A stretch of 41,541 nucleotides of DNA, taken from assembly GCA_003233175.1 (NCBI GenBank), contig QIKY01000019.1:1-41541 (forward strand), given 5' to 3'. The translations under genes were made by a program, and so were the position numbers. The stretch is from Planctomycetaceae bacterium. Its GTDB lineage: Bacteria; Planctomycetota; Planctomycetia; Pirellulales; Pirellulaceae. Shown here one piece after another: positions 15,382-23,562 of the stretch; the stretch's first letter is position 1, and each line of letters opens with the position of its first letter. The notes under the pieces are model-generated. The model was not told the origin of the DNA. It worked only from the letters and a program-made list of their open reading frames with translations, and searched no databases.

Positions 15382-18300
15382 TCAGTTCGCCGCCGATTTA
15401 ATGGACTTGATAAACGCCATCACATCGGCTAGGTCCTGCGGAGAAAGTTCTTTTTCCAAGCCTTCGGGCATCAACGATTTTCCGCTCGAAATGAGTTGCT
15501 CGATGTTCTTGCGCAACACCACGACTTCTTTCGCTTCGGGCTGCCGGAGCGTGATGCTATTGGTGGTTTCGGCGGCGATGATGCCGCTTTGAATTCGGCC
15601 GTCTTCGGTGATCACGTTATATACATTGAAGTTCGGCTGTGCTTCTCGATTAGGATCGAGAATGGCGAGGAGCAAATCGGCGGTCGATTTATTTTGCACC
15701 GTGACAAAATCCGGCGCGACCCGATGCCCCAGTTCGCCGGCCCGATGGCAGACCGCGCATTTACGCTTAAACACCTCCAAGCCGCGGCCGCCTTGGCCTT
15801 CCAATTCGAGCACTCCGCGAAACGCGGCCACCACGGCGGCGCGGTCGGAATCGACTTCCCGGCCCAATAGTTCCTTGGCGGCGGCGCGAATCTTGGCGTT
15901 CGGGTGGTCTCGCAACAATTGTTTTTTCTCTTGTTCAAGGTCGCTGAGTAAAATGGCTTTCGATTCGATGGCCGCCAGCAAAAGCTCGGTGCGATTCACA
16001 CTGGCCAGCATGGCGCCCGAAACATCGCGACGAATCTGCGGGCTGTACGTCTTCCACTGGGAAAGCAGCAACGCGCCGGCCTGCGGCGCATTCTGTCGCC
16101 CCAGGGCGGAAACGGCGGCGCGCTGTAACGACATCGGCGTCTGCGGCGACAGATAGTCTGGCAGATGCTCGGCGGCGACGTCAAAATCGGCGAACGCCAA
16201 CAGGCCAATTGCCGCGGCGCGTTGCTCCAGCGGAAGTTTTTCGTCGGCCGCCAAACGCGCCGCGCGGGCAAACAGTTGGTCGACCCGCGAACGCAAGGGC
16301 GGCGAAGCGGCTTTGTCTTGTAGCAACGTGGAAAGAGACGCCCCACGACGCTGCAATCCCTCGCCCAACGACGCCAGCACCACTTGCTGGACCGAGAGCG
16401 GTATCTCGGTGGAAATAGCCGCCGACAACAGCCGCAACGACGGCGCGGGGTCGGGATTCGAACCCGCGATTAACGCCAGTTCCGACAACATCGCGGCGGC
16501 GTGTTTTTGTCGCAGGAATTCGTCATCGCCCAAGAGCGCCGCCGCCAAGCGATCAGCCCGCGAACCGACTGAGGAAAGCAACGCCGTGCGGATATCGCCG
16601 TTGTTTCGAGGATCGCGCGCCAAACGCGTTAAACCTGCAAGCACCCGCCCGCCGTCGGCTTCGCCCAAGGCGAAGGCCAATTGAAATCGCACGCGGTCGT
16701 TGGCGTCGTCGGACAACGCCAATAAGGCGCCCGCCAGCTTGGGATTCCGCTTCAAGAAGGGTGCGGCAAGCTGAACGGCGTGCTCGCGCACGTGTGCGTC
16801 GCGATCTTGAAAGGCTTGTTCCAGCAGGCCCGGCGTGAGAACGCCCAAACCGGCCAACGTATGCAAGGCATGCACGCGGGCCAAGGGTTTTGCTGACTTG
16901 CGCGCCAGTGATTCCAGTTGCGGGGCGACCTCCTGGGCGTCGCGCTCCCACAACAAGCGCTGCGCCGTTTCCCGGTTCCAACTGTTTCCCGACTCCAACT
17001 CCGCGACCAACGCCACATTGGAAAAGTCGCCCAAACGCGGCGGGCGAATCCGTTGCATGTGGGGGCTCACGAGGCGATAAATACGGCCGCGGTCGGAGCC
17101 GCTTTGCAAATGCAGATACTGCTTGATTTCCTCCGGAATGGAGTAAGGGTGTTCGATCGTTTCCCGATACATGTCGAGCACGTACAGCGAGCCATCGGGA
17201 GCGTTGACAAAATTCACCGGCCGGAACCAGTTGTCGGTCGAGCGAAGGAACTCCGTGTTTTCATCAGCCCGCCGGGCGGAGAAACTGACGCCGTCGGGCG
17301 TGAGCACTTTGCGATGCACAAGGTTGCCGCCCACATCGCCTATGAACGCATTGCCGCGAAACTCCTCGGGGTACGCCGAGCCCCGGTAAATCGTGACGCC
17401 CGTGGCCGAGGTAAAATATCCGATCGGATACTCCGTCGGCACGCCGCCCTTTTTCTTCGTGGGATCGAGCGGAATGAATTGCCAGGAGCCATCGGCGCCG
17501 ATCACGAGTTTATAACCCTTGGCTTCGGCCCGCCATTTTTGTCGAATGATGCGCCACGGCTCCGGCGGGCTGGTGCGATACACTCGGGCGCCGGCGCCAT
17601 CGGCGGCAATGCTGCGAATCAACCCCGAAACCGCCAAGTAAGGATTCCTGGCCAAGTACTTCTGCGGAAAAATGATCTGCTGGATATGATTGCTGTTGCT
17701 GCACACGAAGCGGTTTCCCCAGTCGTCGAGCGAGAGCCCAAACTGTTGGCCGCCGGTAACACGTTCAAACGTTTCCGTTTTTGGATCCAGACGCACATCG
17801 CGCCCGCTCACCGAGAATAACGGGCGCCCTCGCTGTTTGAGGTCGGCGGGGTTTCGTCCTCCGGCGAAATAGATGCGATTATCCAGGCCCCATTTCAAAC
17901 CGTTGGCGACCGCCTGCACGTTGCCTCGGCCAAAGCCCGAGAGCACGATTTCGCGCACATCGGCTTTGTTGTCGCCGTCGGTGTCTTTGAAGTAATACAG
18001 ATACTGCGGAGCTAAAACGAAAACGCCGCCGTTATAACAACAGACCGAAGTCGGCCAACTGATTTGGTCGGCAAACACCACGCTCTTATCCATGTGGCCA
18101 TCGCCGTTGGTGTCTTGGAGCAGGCGAATAATGCCGGCGTCTTTTTTTCCGCCGCCCTGGGGGTTGAGTTTGGTCGGCTCGTGCGAGAAAGGGTAGCCGT
18201 GCATTTCCGCGACATACATCCTGCCGAATTCATCGAAGCAGGCGTCAACCGGGTCGGCAACCAGCGGCTCGGCGGCCACCAATTCGAGCGAGAAGCCGCG

Positions 18301-18537
18301 AGCGAGTTGAAAGGTTTTGAGCGCGTCGGCGGGGTCGGTATGCGGAATGAGCGGCAAGTCGGCCGGGGTCGCCTTCCGCGCCGGTTCGGCGGCGTGCGTG
18401 GAGGGAATTACCCAACCGGGCAACACGCCGATCAGCAACACGCCGCAAAGCAGCGCTGGGGCAAAGCGGTCTAATGAAGAAATGAACGGTAACGAAGTAA
18501 TACGAACGGCCGAGCGGCGGGGAGGTACATGCGGCAT
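15382..18537 (-). CDS. PVC-type dehydrogenase with HEAT repeats and CxxCH heme domain
   Basis: A 1051-aa exported protein of the large planctomycete/verrucomicrobial family described by TIGR02604 (membrane-bound dehydrogenase domain) and TIGR02603 (heme-binding domain). Seen: signal peptide (APALLCGVLLIGVLPGWVIP, then THAAEPA); a beta-propeller region (about 60-480) with DPVDACFDEFGRMYVAEMHG, DTNGDGHMDKSVVFADQ and DGSLYVLDMYRETIEHPYSI; a helical HEAT-like region (about 510-900); and a C-terminal cytochrome domain with KCAVCHRAGELGHRVAPDF. It probably oxidises a sugar or alcohol in the periplasm and passes electrons to its heme; the substrate is unknown. ATG at 18537 places the signal peptide well; an ATG at 18585 would add 16 residues. 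Neither has a clear ribosome binding site. Confidence 0.88.
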   Translation of the reverse strand: MPHVPPRRSAVRITSLPFISSLDRFAPALLCGVLLIGVLPGWVIPSTHAAEPARKATPADLPLIPHTDPADALKTFQLARGFSLELVAAEPLVADPVDACFDEFGRMYVAEMHGYPFSHEPTKLNPQGGGKKDAGIIRLLQDTNGDGHMDKSVVFADQISWPTSVCCYNGGVFVLAPQYLYYFKDTDGDNKADVREIVLSGFGRGNVQAVANGLKWGLDNRIYFAGGRNPADLKQRGRPLFSVSGRDVRLDPKTETFERVTGGQQFGLSLDDWGNRFVCSNSNHIQQIIFPQKYLARNPYLAVSGLIRSIAADGAGARVYRTSPPEPWRIIRQKWRAEAKGYKLVIGADGSWQFIPLDPTKKKGGVPTEYPIGYFTSATGVTIYRGSAYPEEFRGNAFIGDVGGNLVHRKVLTPDGVSFSARRADENTEFLRSTDNWFRPVNFVNAPDGSLYVLDMYRETIEHPYSIPEEIKQYLHLQSGSDRGRIYRLVSPHMQRIRPPRLGDFSNVALVAELESGNSWNRETAQRLLWERDAQEVAPQLESLARKSAKPLARVHALHTLAGLGVLTPGLLEQAFQDRDAHVREHAVQLAAPFLKRNPKLAGALLALSDDANDRVRFQLAFALGEADGGRVLAGLTRLARDPRNNGDIRTALLSSVGSRADRLAAALLGDDEFLRQKHAAAMLSELALIAGSNPDPAPSLRLLSAAISTEIPLSVQQVVLASLGEGLQRRGASLSTLLQDKAASPPLRSRVDQLFARAARLAADEKLPLEQRAAAIGLLAFADFDVAAEHLPDYLSPQTPMSLQRAAVSALGRQNAPQAGALLLSQWKTYSPQIRRDVSGAMLASVNRTELLLAAIESKAILLSDLEQEKKQLLRDHPNAKIRAAAKELLGREVDSDRAAVVAAFRGVLELEGQGGRGLEVFKRKCAVCHRAGELGHRVAPDFVTVQNKSTADLLLAILDPNREAQPNFNVYNVITEDGRIQSGIIAAETTNSITLRQPEAKEVVVLRKNIEQLISSGKSLMPEGLEKELSPQDLADVMAFIKSIKSAAN

Positions 18538-18698
18538 GGAGACGATAATCTTTTCGAGGTGGGGAACTTCTAAGCCAAGTCTCATTTTAAGTACAGCAAC
18601 GACGTATATTCAAGGCGGTAAAACAACAGCTTGCTTGACAGCAGGGCTATTCAACTCGCGGTTTAATCGGTAAAGGACGTCGCGGCGGCGGAAAAAGT

Positions 18699-18726
18699 TT
18701 GCTGTTCACGCGAAATCGGCTATCCT
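18699..18726 (+). promoter_or_regulatory. possible promoter for the two small membrane-protein genes
   Basis: TTGCTG (18699-18704) and TATCCT (18721-18726), 16 bp apart, about 110 bp before the ATG at 18844. Moderate match only. Confidence 0.25.
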
Positions 18727-18843
18727 CGACACATTCAACTTCTGAAGATTGTAATGTCTGCGGTGTTGTTCGTGGAACCAATGAAGCGGCGGTGTGCGCC
18801 CGCCACTTTATTTTATCTCAATAAGTCTATCCGGAGAGACGTC

Positions 18844-19200
18844 ATGCCGAACGACAATCCCTATAAATCAGGTTCGGCGCCGCCCACTAACCCTGAAACG
18901 TCGCAGCCGGAGGATATTTCGTCAACACATGCTGCGTACAATATTGTTTCAGACACCGTCGTCGGTCTGAACGTGCGTAAGAGTGACAACAAATTTCAAG
19001 CGATTTTCATTTTTGCCACGGTCGTTTTGCTGGCGGCCGTGGGCGCCGTTCTGGCTGCGTTAAATGGTAGTTGGAAGTTGCCCTGGTATGGCGGTGCGTT
19101 GTTCGGCGCCATCGCGGGATTGGTGATTGGTGTTTTTGCCAGCGGCATTGTGCTGATGATCTACCGCGCGGTGCGGCACATGCAAGGGAAACACGAATAG
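18844..19200 (+). CDS. small membrane protein with NPYKS N-terminal tag
   Basis: A 118-aa protein of unknown function. It begins PNDNPYKSGSAPPTNPETSQ, a disordered, proline-rich tag like that of the 2708-3193 protein, followed by two membrane segments (about 53-73, FQAIFIFATVVLLAAVGAVL, and about 85-110, GALFGAIAGLVIGVFASGIVLM) and a short basic tail (RAVRHMQGKHE). ATG at 18844 has GGAGAG 5 nt before it; the frame is open from 18754, but the extra residues are not typical and have no ribosome binding site. It lies 10 bp before another membrane-protein gene, so the two are probably co-expressed. Confidence 0.8.
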   Translation: MPNDNPYKSGSAPPTNPETSQPEDISSTHAAYNIVSDTVVGLNVRKSDNKFQAIFIFATVVLLAAVGAVLAALNGSWKLPWYGGALFGAIAGLVIGVFASGIVLMIYRAVRHMQGKHE

Positions 19201-19210
19201 GCTGGGGCCG

Positions 19211-19642
19211 ATGACAACAGCGCCGTCCCGCCGCGTGCATCGGCGAACGAACGCGATACTCGATAGCGCGCTGATCATCGTTGGCGCTGGGCTGAGCACG
19301 CTTTTCGTCTCGACGGACGGCAACGGCCAGAACCCGCTGCCGGTGGTGGCGGCGGTGCTGGTCTTGGTTTTTATCGTGGGCGTTGTCTCGTTTGTGTTGG
19401 CTTGGCTTGTTCGCGATATTGCCCTGGCGGTGTTGGCGAGCATCGTGATCACCGAATTATTGTTCCTGCTCTATTTCGTCTGCCGCGTCGCATTTTCCCG
19501 GCATGTGCATGAGCACGTGGCCGAGGAGTTGTACTTGTTGCCATTCGTGTTTGCCGTGGTCACGGCGCCGACGATTCTGCTCTCGTCGATCGGGATAGGC
19601 AGATTCGCCCATCGATTTTTCCAGCGGCGTCATACTTTGTGA
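19211..19642 (+). CDS. small integral membrane protein
   Basis: A 143-aa hypothetical protein with a basic N-terminus (SRRVHRRTN) and four predicted membrane segments (about 19-32, 42-62, 68-92 and 108-130), ending RFAHRFFQRRHTL. Two His in the loop HVHEHVAEE could bind metal, but this is speculation. No family recognised. It starts 10 bp after the preceding gene with a GGGG-type ribosome binding site; the two may work together. Confidence 0.7.
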   Translation: MTTAPSRRVHRRTNAILDSALIIVGAGLSTLFVSTDGNGQNPLPVVAAVLVLVFIVGVVSFVLAWLVRDIALAVLASIVITELLFLLYFVCRVAFSRHVHEHVAEELYLLPFVFAVVTAPTILLSSIGIGRFAHRFFQRRHTL

Positions 19643-19759
19643 GTCGCCTGAACAGCATCGGCGCCAGCGGTGCTTGCGCTACGCCGAAGGCCGTTCCGTG
19701 AACCTTCGCGGGCTCGGAATCTTCTTGCAGTCCGACGCCCCTTGGACACCAGCCCTTTC

Positions 19760-19827
19760 GCCCCGTAGACTAATCGGCCCCGTAGACTAATCGGCCCCGT
19801 AGACAAATCGGCCCCGTAGACAAATCG
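19760..19827. repeat. 17-bp tandem repeat, four units
   Basis: gccccgtagactaatcg twice, then gccccgtagacaaatcg twice, without a gap, followed by a degenerate piece (gtccgtattgg). It lies 67 bp before the ATG of the MBL-fold hydrolase. The spacing is like that of plasmid iterons, but there is no replication gene here. Confidence 0.9.
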
Positions 19828-19894
19828 GTCCGTATTGGAAACGGTATTATTCTTCCAGTCCCTTGCACACCCTCTACCTACCGCGTTGCTTCCC

Positions 19895-20734
19895 ATGCTG
19901 AGAAATGTGGCCCTCAAATCGTTGACACACCAAGGTTTGACCGTGGAAGGGTATTCGCGGGCGGCGGTGCAATCGTATTGGCGAATTCCCGAACTCAAGC
20001 TGGGGTTCGATTTCGGCGCCCAACCCTGGGACTTCATGGGAACCGGCACGTGGTTTGTTTCGCATTATCATCTCGACCATATCGCGGCGTTGCCGGTGTA
20101 CGTGGCCCGCCGGCGGATGATGAAAATGGAGCCGCCCACCATTTATCTGCCCGAACATGGTCTGGACGCCGTCGAACAAATGATGCGGGCCTTCAGCAAA
20201 CTCGACCGCAGCCGCATGCCCTGCGAACTTGTACCCGTGAAAGCCGGCGATGAAATCGAGCTTTCGCGGGAGAATGTCGTCACGGTGTGCGCGACCAAAC
20301 ACACCATTCCCTCGGTCGGCTATATTGTTTGGCAACGCCGCAACAAACTCAAACCGGAGTTTTCCAGCCTCTCCGGCGAACAGATTCGCGAAAAGCGGTT
20401 GTCTGGCGTGGAAATCGCCACCGAACAGCGCGTGCCGCTGGTGGCCTACCTGGGCGACAGCACCGCCGCCGGGCTTGATAACAACCCCGATATGTTCAAG
20501 GCCAAAATCCTGATTGCGGAAATGACGTTTGTCGCCCCGGACCACCGCCAGGAGCTGATACGCAAAAACGGCCACATGCATCTCGACGATTTCGTCAAAC
20601 GCCGCGAGCGGTTTGAAAATGAGTTGATCATCGCCGGCCATTTCAGCACGCGTTATCATCCTGATCAAATCCGCCGCCACGTGGCCAACAAACTGCCCGA
20701 CATGCTCGACGGCCGCTTGCATTTATGGCTTTGA
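19895..20734 (+). CDS. MBL-fold metallo-hydrolase, RNase Z-like
   Basis: A 279-aa cytosolic metallo-beta-lactamase-fold protein. Seen: the metal-binding HxHxDH as SHYHLDH (His57, His59, Asp61, His62); a later YLGDS with Asp as bridging ligand, GHMHLDD, and GHFSTRYH near the C-terminus, an arrangement seen in the RNase Z / ElaC group, where the final His completes the site. It could process tRNA 3' ends or be a phosphodiesterase of the same superfamily; the canonical exosite arm of RNase Z is not obvious, so the identity is not certain. ATG at 19895 is chosen from the fold; there is no Shine-Dalgarno. A 17-bp tandem repeat lies directly upstream. It runs convergently with rlmKL. Confidence 0.82.
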   Translation: MLRNVALKSLTHQGLTVEGYSRAAVQSYWRIPELKLGFDFGAQPWDFMGTGTWFVSHYHLDHIAALPVYVARRRMMKMEPPTIYLPEHGLDAVEQMMRAFSKLDRSRMPCELVPVKAGDEIELSRENVVTVCATKHTIPSVGYIVWQRRNKLKPEFSSLSGEQIREKRLSGVEIATEQRVPLVAYLGDSTAAGLDNNPDMFKAKILIAEMTFVAPDHRQELIRKNGHMHLDDFVKRRERFENELIIAGHFSTRYHPDQIRRHVANKLPDMLDGRLHLWL

Positions 20735-20827
20735 GGCGAGCGGCGGCCGAGATGAATATGGAAGAGGCGGTTCCCGAGGTTGGTTTTTGTATCGCGGGCG
20801 ACGCAGGTCGGCGTGAATCGTGAAGGG

Positions 20828-23104
20828 TTACGTATGCCGGGTCATCCGCCAGCAGCGATGGATGCGCCGGTTGCGAAAATCGGGCGGCACGGTCTGCTTG
20901 CTAATTTCGTGAATTTGGAAATTGGCCGACAAGCCGGCATCGAGTTTGAAGCGGCGAAAATTCGAGGAGAAAAACACCACGCCGCCGGGCGTTAGCAACT
21001 TCGCCACTTGGTTGAGCAGGTTGGCATGATCGCGTTGCACATCCCAGACGTGGTCTTGATCTTTCCGGTTTGAAAAGGTGGGCGGGTCGATGAAGGCCAA
21101 ATCGTAGGCCGCTTCCGGCCGATGGTTTTGCAGGAACTGCACGACGTCGCCGCGAATGAAAGCGTGCTTGGGATCCGTCAGTTCGTTCAAGGCCATGTTT
21201 TCTTGGGCCCATTGCAGATAACGGTTCGACGAATCGACCGACGTCGTTGCCGCAGCGCCGCCGGCGGCCGCGTACACGGTGAATGCCCCGGTGTAACAAA
21301 ACAGGTTCAGCATCCGCCGGCCTGCGGCTTCCTCGCGCACCATGGCCCGCGTTTGACGATGGTCGAGAAACAAGCCGGTGTCGATGTAGTCGGAAAGGTT
21401 GACTTGAAATCGTAAGCCGCCCTCCCGCACCACCAGCGAATAACCCGCCTCCGACATTTTTTCGTGCTGCGTGCTTCCCCGTTGCCGCAACCGCCGCTTG
21501 AGAAAAATGTGCTTGGTTGGCATCTCGAAGACATCGCCCAACGTCGCGACCATCAGCTCCAACCATTCCGCATGCTGGGCCGGCGAACGCTCATGCGGCC
21601 GCTCATATTCGCTGACGTGCAAATAATCGTCATAACGTTCCACCACCAGCGGAATTTCGGGGATATCGCGATCATAAAGGCGATAACATGTGATATCCAG
21701 CTTGGTCGGCCAACGCCGCAAATGACGCGCGCGTTTGCGAATGCGGGCGGCGAATAGATCCGCTTGTTGGCGTCCCTTGGCGGTCACGCCGCCAAACGCG
21801 GGGCCGCGAATTTCGCGAGGCGCCACTTTGGCCGGAACCGTACGTTCGCGAGGTTTGACCGTGGCTTCTTCAGCGGCGGCTTCAGCAGCTATGTCTTCAG
21901 CAACATTGGCCGAAGCATCCCGGTTTTGAACGTCGACGCTTGGTGCTTCTTGTGCTTCCGCCGACTCGTGTTTCGAGCCAGGACGAGGGCCATAAAACTG
22001 GAACAGCGTACACGAGATGCGGGCGTTGAAAAGTTTGCGGCGGCGATGGGCCGCCTGGCCGACGAGTCGTTCGAAGTCGGAGCGGGCGGTCAATATGTAG
22101 TGCGACCAGGTCGGAAATCGTCGCAGCACCTCCGGCAATGCTTGGTAGATTCGCTCGACTTCCTCCATTTCTCCCAGCCGGCCGCCGTACGGCGGGTTGG
22201 TAATCAGGCAGCCATATTCACGTTGGCTGCTGATGCGGGTGAAATCTTGTTCTTGAAAATGGATGCTGCCGTCGACGCCGGCGGTTGCGGCGTCGCGGCG
22301 GGCGGTGTGCAAAATGTGGCCGTCGATATCGCTGCCGATGAGCCGCGTGGCGAGGTCGGGTCGGATGACGTCTTTCGCTTCTTGACGAGCCTCTTGCCAG
22401 AGCGCGGCTGCGAGCGTGGGCCAGTTCTCCGCGACGAACGAGCGTTGCAATCCCGGCGCGATATTGCGGCCCAGCATTGCCGCTTCAATCGGAATGGTTC
22501 CGCCGCCGCAGAAAGGATCCCACAGCGGCCGCTCGGCCCGCCAAAAACTGAGCAGCACCAACGCCGCAGCCAGGGTCTCCTTGAGCGGCGCCGGGCCGAT
22601 GTACGAACGGTAGCCGCGTTTGTGGAGCCCGGCGCCACTGGTGTCGAGCGTGAGCGCAGCTTGATTATCGAGCAGGCTGACTTCCACGGTGTACGTGGCG
22701 CCGTCTTCCGGAAGATTCTCCACGCCGTGCGCCGCCTTGAGCTTATCGACGATCGCCTTCTTCACGATCTTCTGGCAAGCCGGCTCGCTCGATAGCTGCG
22801 ATTTGTGCGAACGGCCTTTCACGGGAAAGGCGCCGTCGGCTGGAATCCATTGCTCCCAGGGCAGGGCGTGGGTTTGATCGAACAGTTCGCCGAAGTCGGC
22901 GGCGGGAAAAACGCCCAGTTGCAACAGCACCCGTTCGGCGGACCGCAGCCAAAGGTTCGCCCGGCAGATACCCGCCGCGTCGGCCGAAAAAAGCACGCGG
23001 CCAGGACGAACCACGCGCCCCTGGTAGCCCAAGCCGGTGAGTTCTCGCGAGACCACGGCTTCCAGGCCGAAGGCGGCGGTCGCGAGCAAGTCGAATTGGG
23101 GCAT
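20828..23104 (-). CDS. rlmL: bifunctional 23S rRNA methyltransferase RlmKL (G2069-N7 and G2445-N2)
   Basis: A 758-aa protein with two methyltransferases in one chain. Seen: THUMP RNA-binding domain (about 40-165); N-terminal RlmL-type methyltransferase (about 170-385) with WDPFCGGGTIPIEA (about 195-208) and the catalytic NPPY motif (LITNPPYGGR, about 307-316); C-terminal RlmK-type methyltransferase with NLFCYTGAFTVYAA (about 590) and AFIDPPTFSNRK (about 668). It adds methyl groups to G2445 and G2069 of 23S rRNA. Between the two enzyme domains is an Ala/Glu-rich, low-complexity stretch (about 400-450, EDIAAEAAAEEATV) that would be a flexible linker. The ATG is conventional, with a rather distant AGGA. 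It has no close co-directional neighbour; a repeat-rich gap of 459 bp separates it from ggt. Confidence 0.95.
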   Translation of the reverse strand: MPQFDLLATAAFGLEAVVSRELTGLGYQGRVVRPGRVLFSADAAGICRANLWLRSAERVLLQLGVFPAADFGELFDQTHALPWEQWIPADGAFPVKGRSHKSQLSSEPACQKIVKKAIVDKLKAAHGVENLPEDGATYTVEVSLLDNQAALTLDTSGAGLHKRGYRSYIGPAPLKETLAAALVLLSFWRAERPLWDPFCGGGTIPIEAAMLGRNIAPGLQRSFVAENWPTLAAALWQEARQEAKDVIRPDLATRLIGSDIDGHILHTARRDAATAGVDGSIHFQEQDFTRISSQREYGCLITNPPYGGRLGEMEEVERIYQALPEVLRRFPTWSHYILTARSDFERLVGQAAHRRRKLFNARISCTLFQFYGPRPGSKHESAEAQEAPSVDVQNRDASANVAEDIAAEAAAEEATVKPRERTVPAKVAPREIRGPAFGGVTAKGRQQADLFAARIRKRARHLRRWPTKLDITCYRLYDRDIPEIPLVVERYDDYLHVSEYERPHERSPAQHAEWLELMVATLGDVFEMPTKHIFLKRRLRQRGSTQHEKMSEAGYSLVVREGGLRFQVNLSDYIDTGLFLDHRQTRAMVREEAAGRRMLNLFCYTGAFTVYAAAGGAAATTSVDSSNRYLQWAQENMALNELTDPKHAFIRGDVVQFLQNHRPEAAYDLAFIDPPTFSNRKDQDHVWDVQRDHANLLNQVAKLLTPGGVVFFSSNFRRFKLDAGLSANFQIHEISKQTVPPDFRNRRIHRCWRMTRHT

Positions 23105-23190
23105 GAGCGGGAAAATTCCTGGTTAAGCGGATTTTCCTTTATAGTCGCTGAGCCAAGTTTTCGGTAGGCGCCGGGGATAACCATTCACGG

Positions 23191-23528
23191 CGTCGCGAGA
23201 AATTGCGATAGCAATCTATCCTGCGGCGAATAACCGATATACAGTTACAAAGACGGGAAACGCAGAGGCCGCAAAGTAGCAGAGGGCCGCAGAGAAGAAC
23301 GAAATGACGAAAGGCAAGAGACAAAATATCGTCGATGTTCATCGGCCGTGCGATTGCATTGCATTGTCAACTTGAGCCGAGATGATTGGCGCCCGTCCTC
23401 CGCGGCCCTCCGCGCCTTTGCGTTCTCTGCGTTGAAATGTCCGCCCAGAAACCGCCGAACAATATCTGAACTTCCATCGGCGCTACGGGAATTTGCGATA
23501 GTCATCTGTCCGACAGATCAAAACCCGT
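23191..23528. repeat. compound repeat: inverted arms inside a direct repeat
   Basis: This is most of the 459-bp gap between ggt and rlmKL. Inner arms at 23260-23300 and 23398-23438 are imperfect inverted copies (acgcagag, cgcaaag, gagggccgc shared). Outer segments at 23191-23248 and 23481-23538 are direct repeats sharing ttgcgatag, atct and a final gttac. The inner part is of the CACAGAG hairpin type (family C). Confidence 0.75.
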
Positions 23529-23562
23529 GAACGGTTACGCGCCGGGCTTGCGTTTTTTGGGC

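Noticed and set aside
16446-16472. tRNA T-arm-like sequence (gggttcgaatccc on the minus strand)
   Set aside because: It lies within the reading frame of the PVC dehydrogenase (residues GSNPDPA) and there is no acceptor, D-arm or anticodon arm around it.
19760-19827. Replication origin with iterons
   Set aside because: There is no dnaA, repA or partition gene nearby and no AT-rich unwinding region; the repeats are better described as a promoter-proximal tandem repeat.
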